Assembly: GCF_000691525.1 (NCBI RefSeq) | Contig: NZ_JMDW01000001.1 | Span: 87,981-151,980, forward strand | DNA: 64,000 nucleotides | DNA from: Mycolicibacterium neoaurum ATCC 25795 | GTDB lineage: Bacteria > Actinomycetota > Actinomycetes > Mycobacteriales > Mycobacteriaceae | Reading direction: 5' to 3' | Shown here: one piece after another, positions 43,253 through 51,845 of the stretch | How the letters are laid out: every line of letters begins with the position of its first letter | How positions within the stretch are numbered: position 1 is the stretch's first letter | The notes under the pieces: generated by a model | What the model was told of the DNA's origin: nothing | What the model saw: only the letters and a program-made list of their open reading frames with translations | The model's database searches: none | Position numbers and translations under genes: made by a program

Positions 43253-43878
43253 CCGGCAGCGGCCGCGCGGATCGCTTCGAACAGCGATACCAGCACGTCG
43301 ACCAAGTGTTCACGGTCGACCTCGATATCACCGAGCAGAACCGCTCCGATGGTCGCGCTGACCCCGCCGACCAGGAACTGCGACACCAGTCGCAGATCGG
43401 TCGGCAGCCCGTCGGCCGCCAGGGCTGGGTCGCCACCGGCCGCGGTGGCGGCCAGCATGCCCGCGAATCGGCTCGATTCGGCGAGGCTACGCCGACCCAG
43501 AGCCGGTGCGGCGGTGGCCTCCAGCACCAGGATCCGGCCCTTGCGTCGGTCGCCGAGGATCAGGTCGACCAATTCGCCGAGCACCGCCCTGGTGCGCGCC
43601 AGGGCATCATCGGGTGCCTGCTCCAATGCGGCGACCGACCGACGTGCCGCCTCCTCGATGACCTCGGTGTAGACGGCAAGATGCAGCGCCTCGATATCGC
43701 TGAAGCTCTCGTAGAAGTACCGAGCCGCCACGCCGGAGGCTTCCGTGACACCGCGCACCGTGGTGCCGGCGATACCGCGCGTTCCCATCAACTCCAGGCC
43801 GGCGGCGAGCAACTTGGCGCGTCGTTCGGCGACCCGGTCGACGGCGGTTTGTCCGCCGTAGCGCCGCGAGACCGCCAT
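43249..43878 (-). CDS. TetR-family transcriptional regulator
   Basis: A 209-residue protein with HTH (LLAAGLELMGTRGIAGTTVRGVTEASGVAARYFYESFSDIEALH) in the first 60 residues and a helical ligand-binding domain. The ATG at 43878 gives a normal family start (MAVSRRYGGQ); the longer frame from 44073 runs antisense into the divergent gene. It is divergent from the MpaB-family gene, with a palindrome between them, so it probably controls that gene. Confidence 0.85.
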   Translation of the reverse strand: MAVSRRYGGQTAVDRVAERRAKLLAAGLELMGTRGIAGTTVRGVTEASGVAARYFYESFSDIEALHLAVYTEVIEEAARRSVAALEQAPDDALARTRAVLGELVDLILGDRRKGRILVLEATAAPALGRRSLAESSRFAGMLAATAAGGDPALAADGLPTDLRLVSQFLVGGVSATIGAVLLGDIEVDREHLVDVLVSLFEAIRAAAAG

Positions 43879-43892
43879 CGGACCATCTTGAC

Positions 43893-43910
43893 ACAGCGGC
43901 GCCACGCTGT
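43893..43910. promoter_or_regulatory. Candidate TetR operator, tetR/mpaB-like divergent region
   Basis: Perfect inverted repeat ACAGCG-GCGCCA-CGCTGT in the 71-nt region between the divergent genes, beginning 15 nt upstream of the tetR start codon. Confidence 0.5.
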
Positions 43911-43949
43911 TTTTCTCAATCTGCACACAGATGTTTCCTGTTTTAAGCG

Positions 43950-44921
43950 ATGGGGGTTCCGGCGATGACGAGCACGGTGAAACGGGTCGACGCGGACAGT
44001 TCGCCCCGGCCCTGGGATCCCGGTCAACCGCATCACGAACTGGCCTCCGACGTGCGCTGGTGGATGGGCACACCGCTGGCCTTCGGCCTGTTCGGCAGGC
44101 TCGCCCTGGACCAGGTGGCCTACCGCAAGGTCGCGGCCGCCGTCGACGCCAGCGGTCGGTTCGCGGCCAACTTCACCGACCGCGGGATCAACAGCTACCT
44201 GTGGAACGGACCACTCGCGTTCGCCGACGAGGCCGACCGGCGCGCCACCGCCGAACGACTGAAGACCAAACACGGCGCGGTGCACGGGGTCGGCAAGGGG
44301 GATTTCGCCGGTGAACGGTTCAGTGCGCTGGATCCTGCGTTGTGGAAGTGGGTCGGCACCACCTCGCTGAACATCTTCTACGCCGGATACACCGCGGTCT
44401 ACGGCAAGCACTTCTCCGATGAGCAGCGCGAGGTGGTGTGGCGCACGGTCTGTGCCATGGCCGATGTCGGGCTGCCCAGTGACGCTGCCGATGTACCGGC
44501 CACCGTGGCCGAGATGCAGGCGTACTACGACGAGATCGCGGACACCGAACTGGCGGCCAACCCGTTCCTGCTGTGGGCCGCCGATCAGTTCGCCGGTCCG
44601 CCGGTGCCGACGTTGTTCGGCCCGGCCTGGCTGCACCGACTCATCGAGCCCGGCTGGCGGTTGACGGTGCCGGTACTGGCCCGTCCGGCCCGCATCTGCG
44701 CCGAATCGGCGACCCATCCGGTGATGATGGAACTGCTTGGCAGTGAATGGAATTCGGCCAAGCAGCTGGAGTTCGCGCTGTACCGGGTGCTGATCCGCGC
44801 GGCCCGGCGGCGGTTGCCCAAGTGGCTGGTGTTGGAGCCGATGGCCTACAACCGCTACCGCTACGAGAAGTTGCGTGACTTCCACAACCGGTACGAACTG
44901 GAGAGCTTCGCCGCGCGCTAA
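43950..44921 (+). CDS. MpaB/latex-clearing-family oxygenase-like protein (DUF2236)
   Basis: A 323-residue helical protein of the ER-bound oxygenase MpaB/Lcp family. Recognisable stretches are WWMGTPLAFGLFG near the start and the helical core SLNIFYAGYTAVYGKHFSDEQREVVW. Known members are haem b oxygenases cleaving C=C bonds of polyprenoids; here the substrate is unknown. Two starts are possible, ATG 43950 and ATG 43965. Divergently arranged with tetR and probably repressed by it. Confidence 0.78.
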   Translation: MGVPAMTSTVKRVDADSSPRPWDPGQPHHELASDVRWWMGTPLAFGLFGRLALDQVAYRKVAAAVDASGRFAANFTDRGINSYLWNGPLAFADEADRRATAERLKTKHGAVHGVGKGDFAGERFSALDPALWKWVGTTSLNIFYAGYTAVYGKHFSDEQREVVWRTVCAMADVGLPSDAADVPATVAEMQAYYDEIADTELAANPFLLWAADQFAGPPVPTLFGPAWLHRLIEPGWRLTVPVLARPARICAESATHPVMMELLGSEWNSAKQLEFALYRVLIRAARRRLPKWLVLEPMAYNRYRYEKLRDFHNRYELESFAAR

Positions 44922-44974
44922 ACTCATGCACCACTGACATCCCGCAGCGACGCGGTGATACTAGGAGTGCATCG

Positions 44975-45901
44975 ATGTTCTCGCTGGCCCGGCTGTCCTG
45001 TTTCATCGCCGTCGCCGAGGAGCTGCACTTCGGGCGGGCCGCCGAGCGGTTGCACATGACCCAACCCCCGCTCAGCCGCCAGATCCAACAGTTGGAAGCC
45101 GAACTCGGGGTCCAGCTCATCGACCGCACCACCCGCACCGTCACGCTGACCCCGGCCGGGGTGGCCTTCCTGCCGGACGCCCGCCGCATCCTCCAGCTGG
45201 CCGAGAGCGCGGCGCTTACCGTGAAGCGGGTGCCCGCCGGTGATCTCGGCACAGTGGTGGTCGGATTCACCGCCGCATCCGCCCATGCCGTGTTGCCGCG
45301 TCTGCTGGAGCGCACCCGTGAAAAGCTGCCGGACGTCAAACTCGAACTGCGCGAGATGGTTTCCTCGGTGCAGCTGGAGGCGCTGATGAGCGGTGATATC
45401 GACCTCGGGATGGCCCGGCCGCCGCTCAAACGCCCCGGTATCGTCTCTCGCCCGCTGTTGCACGAGCAGCTGGTGGCCGCGCTGCCCGCGGGTCATCCGC
45501 TGGTCGGACAGGCCCGCCAGCTGACCCTCAACGACCTCGACGGCGAGGACGTCGTGATGTACTCACCGGTCGAGGCGCGCTACTTCAACGAACTGCTGAT
45601 CAGTACGTTCACCATCGCCGGGGCCACACCGCGCTATGTCCAGTTCGTCACGCAGGTGCACACGATGCTGGTGTTGGTCCGCTCAGGGATCGGCATCGCG
45701 CTGGTGCCGGCGTCGGCCGCCACCCTGCATCCTGAGGGCGTGGTGTTCCGCACCATCGGTGCGTTCCGCGAACGGCCGGTCGAACTCGATGCCTGCTGGC
45801 GCCAGGACAGCACGAACCCGGCGCTGCTGCGACTGTTGCGTGATGTGCTGCCGGCGCGGGAGTGGACCACCGACGACCTGCTGGATGGCTTCGGAGGCTG
45901 A
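44975..45901 (+). CDS. LysR-family transcriptional regulator
   Basis: A 308-residue LysR protein: winged HTH at the N terminus (FIAVAEELHFGRAAERLHMTQPPLSRQIQQLE), then a periplasmic-binding-like effector domain. AGGAGT precedes the ATG. It is not divergent from an obvious target; the nearest metabolic genes are the hydroxyacid dehydrogenase, convergent downstream, and the sugar-diacid operons on either side. Members with this HTH commonly sense organic acids, so control of the diacid genes is a reasonable guess. Confidence 0.88.
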   Translation: MFSLARLSCFIAVAEELHFGRAAERLHMTQPPLSRQIQQLEAELGVQLIDRTTRTVTLTPAGVAFLPDARRILQLAESAALTVKRVPAGDLGTVVVGFTAASAHAVLPRLLERTREKLPDVKLELREMVSSVQLEALMSGDIDLGMARPPLKRPGIVSRPLLHEQLVAALPAGHPLVGQARQLTLNDLDGEDVVMYSPVEARYFNELLISTFTIAGATPRYVQFVTQVHTMLVLVRSGIGIALVPASAATLHPEGVVFRTIGAFRERPVELDACWRQDSTNPALLRLLRDVLPAREWTTDDLLDGFGG

Positions 45902-45911
45902 CTCGCACAAT

Positions 45912-45977
45912 GCAATGTGACCCTGAGAGCGTCGTCATGGATATATATCCACGGTGGCGCTGTCAGGGTCACATTGC
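45912..45977. repeat. 66-bp near-perfect palindrome between convergent genes
   Basis: Outer arms of 15 bp are exactly complementary (GCAATGTGACCCTGA at 45912-45926 and 45963-45977). The centre is the perfect 14-bp palindrome TGGATATATATCCA (45938-45951). Both share the same axis (between 45944 and 45945), and 28 of 33 positions match overall. It lies 10 nt after each convergent stop codon, so it may be a bidirectional terminator, though there is no T-tract. A protein-binding site or small palindromic element is also possible. Confidence 0.75.
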
Positions 45978-45986
45978 GATCGACCG

Positions 45987-46967
45987 CTATACCCTGGCGG
46001 CGGGCTGCACTACCGGCGTGACCAGCTGACCGGTCGACAGGAACTCGTCGAGGTTGCGCAGGGTGAGCGCCTCCATGGCGGCGCGGGTCTGCACGGTCGC
46101 GCTGCCGACGTGGGGGAGCAGTACGACGTTGTCCATCTCGAACAACTCGGCGGGGACCTGCGGTTCGGCCGCGAAGACGTCCAGACCCGCACCGGCCAAC
46201 CGCCCCTCGAGCAGGGCGCTCACCAGTGCCTGCTCGTCGACGACGCTGCCGCGGGCGATGTTGATCAGGTATCCCTGCGCGCCGAGCGCATCGAGCACGG
46301 CGGCGTCGACCAGCTTGCTGGTCGCGCTGCCGCCGGCTGCGGCTATCACCAGCACGTCGACATCGCGGGCCAGGTTCACAGGCGTGTCGACGTAGCGGTA
46401 CGGCGAATCGGGCACCTGCCGGCGATTGTGGTAGCTGATCGTGCAACCGAAGGCACTGAGACGCTTGGCGATTGCGCCACCGATACGGCCGAGCCCGACG
46501 ATGCCGACGCGGGTGTTGCTGACCTGCCGGGTCAATGGGTAGTTGCCCTCGGCCGGCCAGCGGCCCGCGCGCACATAGCGGTCGGATGCCGAGAACTGGC
46601 GCATGGTGTCGATCAACAGTCCGACGGCGGTGTCGGCGACACAGTCGGTCAGGACGTCGGGGGTGTTACTCACCCCGACGCCCCGAAGTTCGGCGGCCTC
46701 CACATCGGTCGTGTCGTATCCGACACCGAAGTTGATGACGGCGCCCAGTCGCGGCAGCGCCCTCATCAGAGCGGCGTCCACGCCGGTGCGACCCGATGTC
46801 ACCACGGCGGTCACCGCGTCGGCATGCTCGGCCAGTAACGCCTCGCGGGCGGCGTTCTCCTCGGGCAGGACCAGGGCGTCGTACCGGGTGGCGAGGGTGT
46901 CGGCCAGCGACGGTTTGAGTGGACCGACCTGCAGGACACGGTCGACGGATCGCGCTGATGTTCCCAT
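45987..46967 (-). CDS. D-isomer-specific 2-hydroxyacid dehydrogenase
   Basis: A 326-residue NAD(P)-dependent dehydrogenase of the GyaR/hydroxypyruvate reductase type. Dinucleotide site VGLGRIGGAIAK; catalytic Arg in NIARGSVVDE, Glu in FAAEPQVP and His in LLPHVGSAT. HNRRQ at the end of the second strand suggests preference for NADPH. It may reduce glyoxylate, hydroxypyruvate or tartronate semialdehyde from sugar-acid breakdown. AAGGAG precedes the ATG. Divergent from the ABC transporter operon. Confidence 0.88.
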   Translation of the reverse strand: MGTSARSVDRVLQVGPLKPSLADTLATRYDALVLPEENAAREALLAEHADAVTAVVTSGRTGVDAALMRALPRLGAVINFGVGYDTTDVEAAELRGVGVSNTPDVLTDCVADTAVGLLIDTMRQFSASDRYVRAGRWPAEGNYPLTRQVSNTRVGIVGLGRIGGAIAKRLSAFGCTISYHNRRQVPDSPYRYVDTPVNLARDVDVLVIAAAGGSATSKLVDAAVLDALGAQGYLINIARGSVVDEQALVSALLEGRLAGAGLDVFAAEPQVPAELFEMDNVVLLPHVGSATVQTRAAMEALTLRNLDEFLSTGQLVTPVVQPAARV

Positions 46968-47309
46968 GTGGCTCCTTCGTTCCTCATGTCACGGTAGAAA
47001 GACCTGCGGATACCTGTCCAACACGGAAATAGCATGGGTTGATACAGAACATGCATGATTGGCGTTTTGCCCACCGCTTCGAGGTATCGAATATCGGATG
47101 TCGGGCACATAACCCCAGTTCAAAGACCATTTATGGAGTGTGATGCCGGCGTCGTCCAGCTGCCGAATGGCAGCAGATGTGCACGTTTCGGGCGGTTGAC
47201 GCTGTCGGAACGGCGCTCCTACGGTGTGTCTACCGTCACAGATGGTGTCCACATACATGGACATCACTCCGCTGGCCGGTACAGCCCAATCCCCGATCTG
47301 GAGGTCCCG
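46968..47309. promoter_or_regulatory. Divergent regulatory region, hydroxyacid dehydrogenase / ABC importer
   Basis: A 342-nt gap without a credible gene. Two inverted repeats are visible near the importer side: ACGGT-GTGTCT-ACCGT (47221-47236) and TGTCCA-CATACA-TGGACA (47246-47263). A GGAGG ribosome-binding site at ~47300 serves the lipoprotein gene. The frame that runs open through this region from 47055 has no start signal and was not used. Confidence 0.5.
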
Positions 47310-48869
47310 ATGGCTGCGACACGCATGGTGCCCAGGCTGCTGGTGCTCGCCGGTACAGCTGTGCTGGCAGCCGGCTGCACCGTCGCCAACTCCGGGGGCG
47401 GCGGTTATGACCCCGACACCCTGCGCATCGTGCTGCAACAGGAGCCCCCGACGCTGGAGCCCTGTGAGAGCTCGCTGACGTCGACCGGGATCGTCGTGCG
47501 CTCCAACATCACCGAACCGCTGCTGGAGCGCGATGCCACCACCGGAGACCTGCAGCCGCTGTTGGCCACCGAATGGGAGCAGACCAGCCCGACCGAGTGG
47601 ACCTTCCGGTTGCGTGACGGCGTCACCTTCTCCGACGGCGCGCCCTTCACCTCCGAGGATGCCGCCTTCTCCATCGACCGCGCCGTGAATTCCGACCTGC
47701 AGTGCAACGTCGACGGGTACGTCTTCGGTGACGAGAAGCTGGCTCTGCAGACCCCGGATGCCGATACCGTCGTCATCGGTACGACGGAACCGGATCCGAT
47801 TTTGCCGCTGCGTATTTCGTTCGTCGAAATGGTGCCGCGCACCACCAGTGTCGACCAGAAGGTGCGCGAACCGATAGGCACCGGGCCCTATGCGATCGAG
47901 CGCTGGGAGTACGGCCAGAAGCTGACCCTGACTCGCAATCCCACCTACTGGGGGGCGGCTCCGGCGTTCGGCAAGGCCGAATATCGTTGGCGCAGTGAGG
48001 GCAGCGTGCGCGCCGCCATGATCACCAATGACGAGGCCGATATCGCCGTCGGGCTCGGGCCCGAGGACGGCGCCGGCGATCTCGGCGTGCCGTTCCAGAA
48101 CAACGAGACCACCGCCCTGCGGATGCAGGCCACCGAGCCACCGCTGGACGATATCCGGGTGCGTCAGGCGATCAACTACGCCGTCAACCGGACCGGCATC
48201 GTCAAGGCGCTGTTCCGCGACCTGGGTGAACCTGCCGCCCAACTGATCCCCTCGGGTGTCGTCGGCTACAACGAAGAACTGCCGCTGTGGCCGCACGATC
48301 GGGACAAGGCCAAGGAACTCATCGCCCAGGCCAAAGCCGACGGTGTCCCCGTCGACCGCCAGATCCGGCTGATCGGGCGGACCGCCCAGTTTCCCAAGAT
48401 CACCGAGACCATCGAGGTGCTGCAGAGCGAGTTCACCGAGATCGGTCTCAATGTCAAGATCGAGATGATGGACACCGCAAGCCAATTGCAGTACCAGTTG
48501 CGGCCGTTTCCGGCGAATACCGGTCCCTATCTGCTGATGATCATGCACGGTAACCAGGCCGGTGACGCCGCCTTCACCCTCGACCAGTACATGCTCTCCG
48601 ACGGCCCGCAGGCTGCCTACGGCACACCGCAGTTCGATGCCAAGATCCGCGCCGCCGAGGCGCTCACCGGGCAGGCCCGCCAGGATGCCTTCGCCGAACT
48701 GTTCGCCGAGGAGCCACAGGAGATCATGCAGATGGCCTACCTGGCCCACATGAAGGGCATCCTCGGCAAATCGCCACGCGTCGACTACACCCCCGACCCG
48801 GCGACCGGCGACGAGATGCGCCTGGCCGCGATGACACCCGCGGCCGGCGACCGCGCCGACCAGTCCTGA
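47310..48869 (+). CDS. ABC transporter substrate-binding lipoprotein, family 5 (Opp/Dpp type)
   Basis: A 519-residue extracytoplasmic solute-binding protein. Signal peptide ends in the lipobox LAAGC with lipidated Cys23; the family 5 fold is shown by LLATEWEQTSPTEWTFRLRDGVTFSDG, IGTGPYAIERW and DIRVRQAINYAVNR. Family 5 proteins bind oligopeptides, nickel, opines or sugar derivatives. The context of glucarate genes suggests a sugar diacid or a conjugate, but that is inference. The ATG at 47310 has GGAGG at correct distance. First gene of a five-gene importer operon. Confidence 0.92.
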   Translation: MAATRMVPRLLVLAGTAVLAAGCTVANSGGGGYDPDTLRIVLQQEPPTLEPCESSLTSTGIVVRSNITEPLLERDATTGDLQPLLATEWEQTSPTEWTFRLRDGVTFSDGAPFTSEDAAFSIDRAVNSDLQCNVDGYVFGDEKLALQTPDADTVVIGTTEPDPILPLRISFVEMVPRTTSVDQKVREPIGTGPYAIERWEYGQKLTLTRNPTYWGAAPAFGKAEYRWRSEGSVRAAMITNDEADIAVGLGPEDGAGDLGVPFQNNETTALRMQATEPPLDDIRVRQAINYAVNRTGIVKALFRDLGEPAAQLIPSGVVGYNEELPLWPHDRDKAKELIAQAKADGVPVDRQIRLIGRTAQFPKITETIEVLQSEFTEIGLNVKIEMMDTASQLQYQLRPFPANTGPYLLMIMHGNQAGDAAFTLDQYMLSDGPQAAYGTPQFDAKIRAAEALTGQARQDAFAELFAEEPQEIMQMAYLAHMKGILGKSPRVDYTPDPATGDEMRLAAMTPAAGDRADQS

Positions 48870-48897
48870 CCCGACCGCTCCCGAAAGAGGACACGCC

Positions 48898-49827
48898 ATG
48901 TTCGCATTCCTGCGGCGCCGGATACACACCAGCACAATTCCTTTGGTCATCGTGCTGCTCGGTGTCTTCCTGCTCGCCCGGCTCACCGGCGACCCCACCA
49001 ACCTGTACCTGCCCGAATCCGCCACCGCCGACCAGCGCGCCGCCTTCGCCGAGTCGAACGGCTTCAACGATCCACTGATCGTCCAATTGCTCGACTACTT
49101 CAAGGGTGTCATCCATCTCGACTTCGGCACCTCGCTGCGCACCGGCGAATCGGCCGCCGAGATGGCATTGCGCGCTTTCCCGGCCACCCTGCAACTGGCG
49201 TTCGTCACCATGCTGCTCGCCATCATCGGCGCCGTGGTGATCGGCTGCTGGGCGGCCTACCGGCCCAACTCGCTGGCCGACCGGTTCTCCAGCCTGCTGT
49301 CCATGACCGCGGCCTCCATCCCGGACTTCTGGTTCGCCATCACCGGCGTGTGGCTGTTCGCGGTGCTGATGGGCTGGCTGCCCACCTCCGGCACCGACGC
49401 GGGTGTGCTGTCCTGGATCCTGCCCATCGCGACCCTGATGATCCGCCCGCTCGGCGTGCTCACCCAGGTCGTCCGCGGCGCAATGGTTTCCGCGCTCTCG
49501 GCACCATATGTCCGGCTGGCGCGCAGCAAGGGTGCAGGCGATATGCGCGTGGTCACCCACCACGCACTGCGCAATGCCGCCGCCCCCGCCCTGACCGTGG
49601 CCGGTGACCTGACCGTCGGCCTGATCAACGGCGCGGTGGTGGTCGAGGCCATCTTCGGCTGGCCAGGCATCGGCAAGCTCATGATCGACGCGATCTTGCA
49701 ACGCGATTTCGCGGTGCTGCAGGCGGCGGTCCTGCTCACCGCCGTCAGCATCTTCATCCTCAACATCGCCATCGACGCGTGCTACGCGCTGCTCGATGCC
49801 CGCGTCCGCGAACCCGCCAAGGTCTAA
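48898..49827 (+). CDS. ABC transporter permease, DppB/OppB type
   Basis: A 309-residue inner-membrane permease with six helices. The EAA loop (YVRLARSKGAGDMRVVTHHALRNA) contacts the ATPases; VEAIFGWPGIGKLMIDAI is characteristic of the DppB/GsiC group. Pairs with the following DppC-like permease. Starts 28 nt after the binding-protein gene with AAGAGG upstream. Confidence 0.92.
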   Translation: MFAFLRRRIHTSTIPLVIVLLGVFLLARLTGDPTNLYLPESATADQRAAFAESNGFNDPLIVQLLDYFKGVIHLDFGTSLRTGESAAEMALRAFPATLQLAFVTMLLAIIGAVVIGCWAAYRPNSLADRFSSLLSMTAASIPDFWFAITGVWLFAVLMGWLPTSGTDAGVLSWILPIATLMIRPLGVLTQVVRGAMVSALSAPYVRLARSKGAGDMRVVTHHALRNAAAPALTVAGDLTVGLINGAVVVEAIFGWPGIGKLMIDAILQRDFAVLQAAVLLTAVSIFILNIAIDACYALLDARVREPAKV

Positions 49828-49842
49828 GGGAGCCAACTGAAG

Positions 49843-50826
49843 ATGAGCACTCAGATCGATCTCGTCCCGGTCAAACCGACCACCGCCATCGTCGGCGAAC
49901 CGGTCACCAAGAAGCGCTCCGCCGGCTCCGTCTGGTTCCGCCTGCTGATCAACGACCGCGTCGCCGCCGCCGCGGCGGCGGTGCTGAGCCTGGTCTTCCT
50001 CACCGCGATCTTCGGCCCCCTGCTCGTCGGTGATCTTGCCACCCGCATCGACCTCGACAACTCCAACCAGGCGCCGTTCACCCTTGCCCACGGCTGGGCC
50101 AATGTGCTCGGCACCGACCCGCTGGGCCGCAGCATGCTGGCCCGGTTGATCGTGGCCTGCCAGACCACCCTGTCGGTGGCCGTTCCGGCCGTGGTGATCT
50201 CGGCGGTCATCGGCTCGATCATCGGCATGTGGGCCGGTTACTACCGCGGCTGGCGGGAGACTGTCGCGATGCGCGTCGCCGATGTCATCATGAGCTTCCC
50301 GTCGCTGTTGCTGGCGGTGGTGGTGCTCTACGTGTTCTCCCCGAGCGCGGCCAACATCGTTGCGGTACTGGCCATCACCCGTATCCCGGTGTACCTGCGC
50401 ACCGCCCGCGCAGAATCCGCCGAACTGTCCAGCCGCGTATTCGTCGACGCCGCCCGTACGTTCGGGGCAAGCGGGCGTTCCATCATCACCCGGCATGTAC
50501 TGCCGATCGTGCTGCCCACCCTGCTCACCGTCGCGACCCTGGACTTCTGCTACGTGATGCTGGCGGAGAGTTCGCTGAGCTTCCTGGGTATCGGCATCCA
50601 GCCGCCCGATGTCAGCTGGGGTCTGATGGTCTCCCAGGGGCGCACCTACCTGCACACCGCGTGGTGGCTGTCCTTCCTGCCGGGACTGGCCATCGTGATC
50701 ACCACCGTCTCGGCGACCATTCTGGCCGCCTGGGCCCGCATCGCCACCGACCCCGCCCAGCGGTGGCGACTCACCGTCCCGCAGAAGCGGTTGTCCCGTT
50801 TCACCAAGTCCGGAAAGGCCATCTAA
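49843..50826 (+). CDS. ABC transporter permease, DppC/OppC type
   Basis: A 327-residue permease: N-terminal helix after a ~35-residue cytoplasmic lead, then the BPD_transp domain with EAA loop SRVFVDAARTFGASGRSIITRHVLP and the characteristic ending SSLSFLGIGIQPPDVSWGLMVSQGR. Partner of the DppB-like permease. Its stop overlaps the next start by one base (TAATG). Confidence 0.92.
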   Translation: MSTQIDLVPVKPTTAIVGEPVTKKRSAGSVWFRLLINDRVAAAAAAVLSLVFLTAIFGPLLVGDLATRIDLDNSNQAPFTLAHGWANVLGTDPLGRSMLARLIVACQTTLSVAVPAVVISAVIGSIIGMWAGYYRGWRETVAMRVADVIMSFPSLLLAVVVLYVFSPSAANIVAVLAITRIPVYLRTARAESAELSSRVFVDAARTFGASGRSIITRHVLPIVLPTLLTVATLDFCYVMLAESSLSFLGIGIQPPDVSWGLMVSQGRTYLHTAWWLSFLPGLAIVITTVSATILAAWARIATDPAQRWRLTVPQKRLSRFTKSGKAI

Positions 50827-51845
50827 TGACTGCTGTCGCAGAACATCTCCCCATGGACCAGGTGGACGCCGATCCCGCGCTGCGCGTCGAGGGCCTGACC
50901 GTCGACATCCGCACCATCACCGGTACCGTCCGGGCCGTCGACCATGTCAGCTTCGCCGCCCGCACCGGTGAGACGCTGGCACTGCTCGGTGAGTCCGGCT
51001 GCGGCAAATCGATGACCGCCACCGCGCTCGTCGGTCTGCTCGAACCGGTGGCCCAGGTCGCCGACGGCACGGCGCGCATCGGCGATGTCGACATTCTCTC
51101 GGTGGGCCGTAAGAAGCGACGCGAGATGGCGGGCCCGGAGTTGGCGATCGTCTTCCAGGACGCGCTGACCGCCCTCAACCCGCTCTACACCGTCGGCACC
51201 CAGTTGGCCGAACCGTTCCGCATCCATCACGGCATGAAGGCCAAAGAAGCCAAGGCCAAGGCCGTGGAACTGATGGCGCGCGTGGGCATCCCGCAGCCCG
51301 AAGAACGGATGAAGTCCTACCCGCACCAGTTCTCCGGGGGCATGCGCCAACGACTGCTCATCGCGATGGCCGTCGCGCTCAACCCGAAGGTGCTCATCGC
51401 CGACGAGCCGACGACGGCGCTGGACGTCACCGTGCAGGCGCAGATCATGGCCCTGCTCAAGAGCCTGCGTGCGGAGTACGACATGGCGGTCGTGCTGATC
51501 ACCCACGATCTGGCCCTTGTCGCGGAGGAGGCCGACCGCGTCGCCGTCATGTACGCCGGCAGCATTGTCGAAACCGGACCGGTGTCGGAGGTTTTCGCCG
51601 ATCCGAAGCACCCGTACACCAAAGGGCTGCTCGATTCGGTGCCCGTCGACGCCGAGCGGGGTGCCGAGCTCAAATCGATCGGCGGGAGTCCACCGGACCT
51701 GCACTCGATTCCGGCTGGGTGCGTGTACCAGGACCGCTGCCCACTGGTCGCCGACATCTGCCGCAACACCCGACCCGCCCTGCAGGCCGTCGGTGGCCGG
51801 CGCGCGTCCGCCTGCCACTTCCCCACGGAGGTATCCCATGTCTGA
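50826..51845 (+). CDS. ABC transporter ATPase, DppD/OppD type
   Basis: A 339-residue ATP-binding subunit. Walker A is GESGCGKS, signature FSGGMRQR, Walker B VLIADEPTTALD and switch His in LITHDL. The C-terminal oligopeptide/dipeptide module has the Cys pattern of OppD proteins (CVYQDRCPLVADICR, then CHF), probably a 4Fe-4S or zinc site. The downstream ATPase gene starts inside its last codons (8-nt overlap). Confidence 0.92.
   Translation: MTAVAEHLPMDQVDADPALRVEGLTVDIRTITGTVRAVDHVSFAARTGETLALLGESGCGKSMTATALVGLLEPVAQVADGTARIGDVDILSVGRKKRREMAGPELAIVFQDALTALNPLYTVGTQLAEPFRIHHGMKAKEAKAKAVELMARVGIPQPEERMKSYPHQFSGGMRQRLLIAMAVALNPKVLIADEPTTALDVTVQAQIMALLKSLRAEYDMAVVLITHDLALVAEEADRVAVMYAGSIVETGPVSEVFADPKHPYTKGLLDSVPVDAERGAELKSIGGSPPDLHSIPAGCVYQDRCPLVADICRNTRPALQAVGGRRASACHFPTEVSHV

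Noticed and set aside
45912..45977. Crp site (TGTGA...TCACA within the large palindrome)
   Set aside because: The two half-sites are about 45 bp apart, far from the N6 spacing that Crp needs, and no promoter is near.
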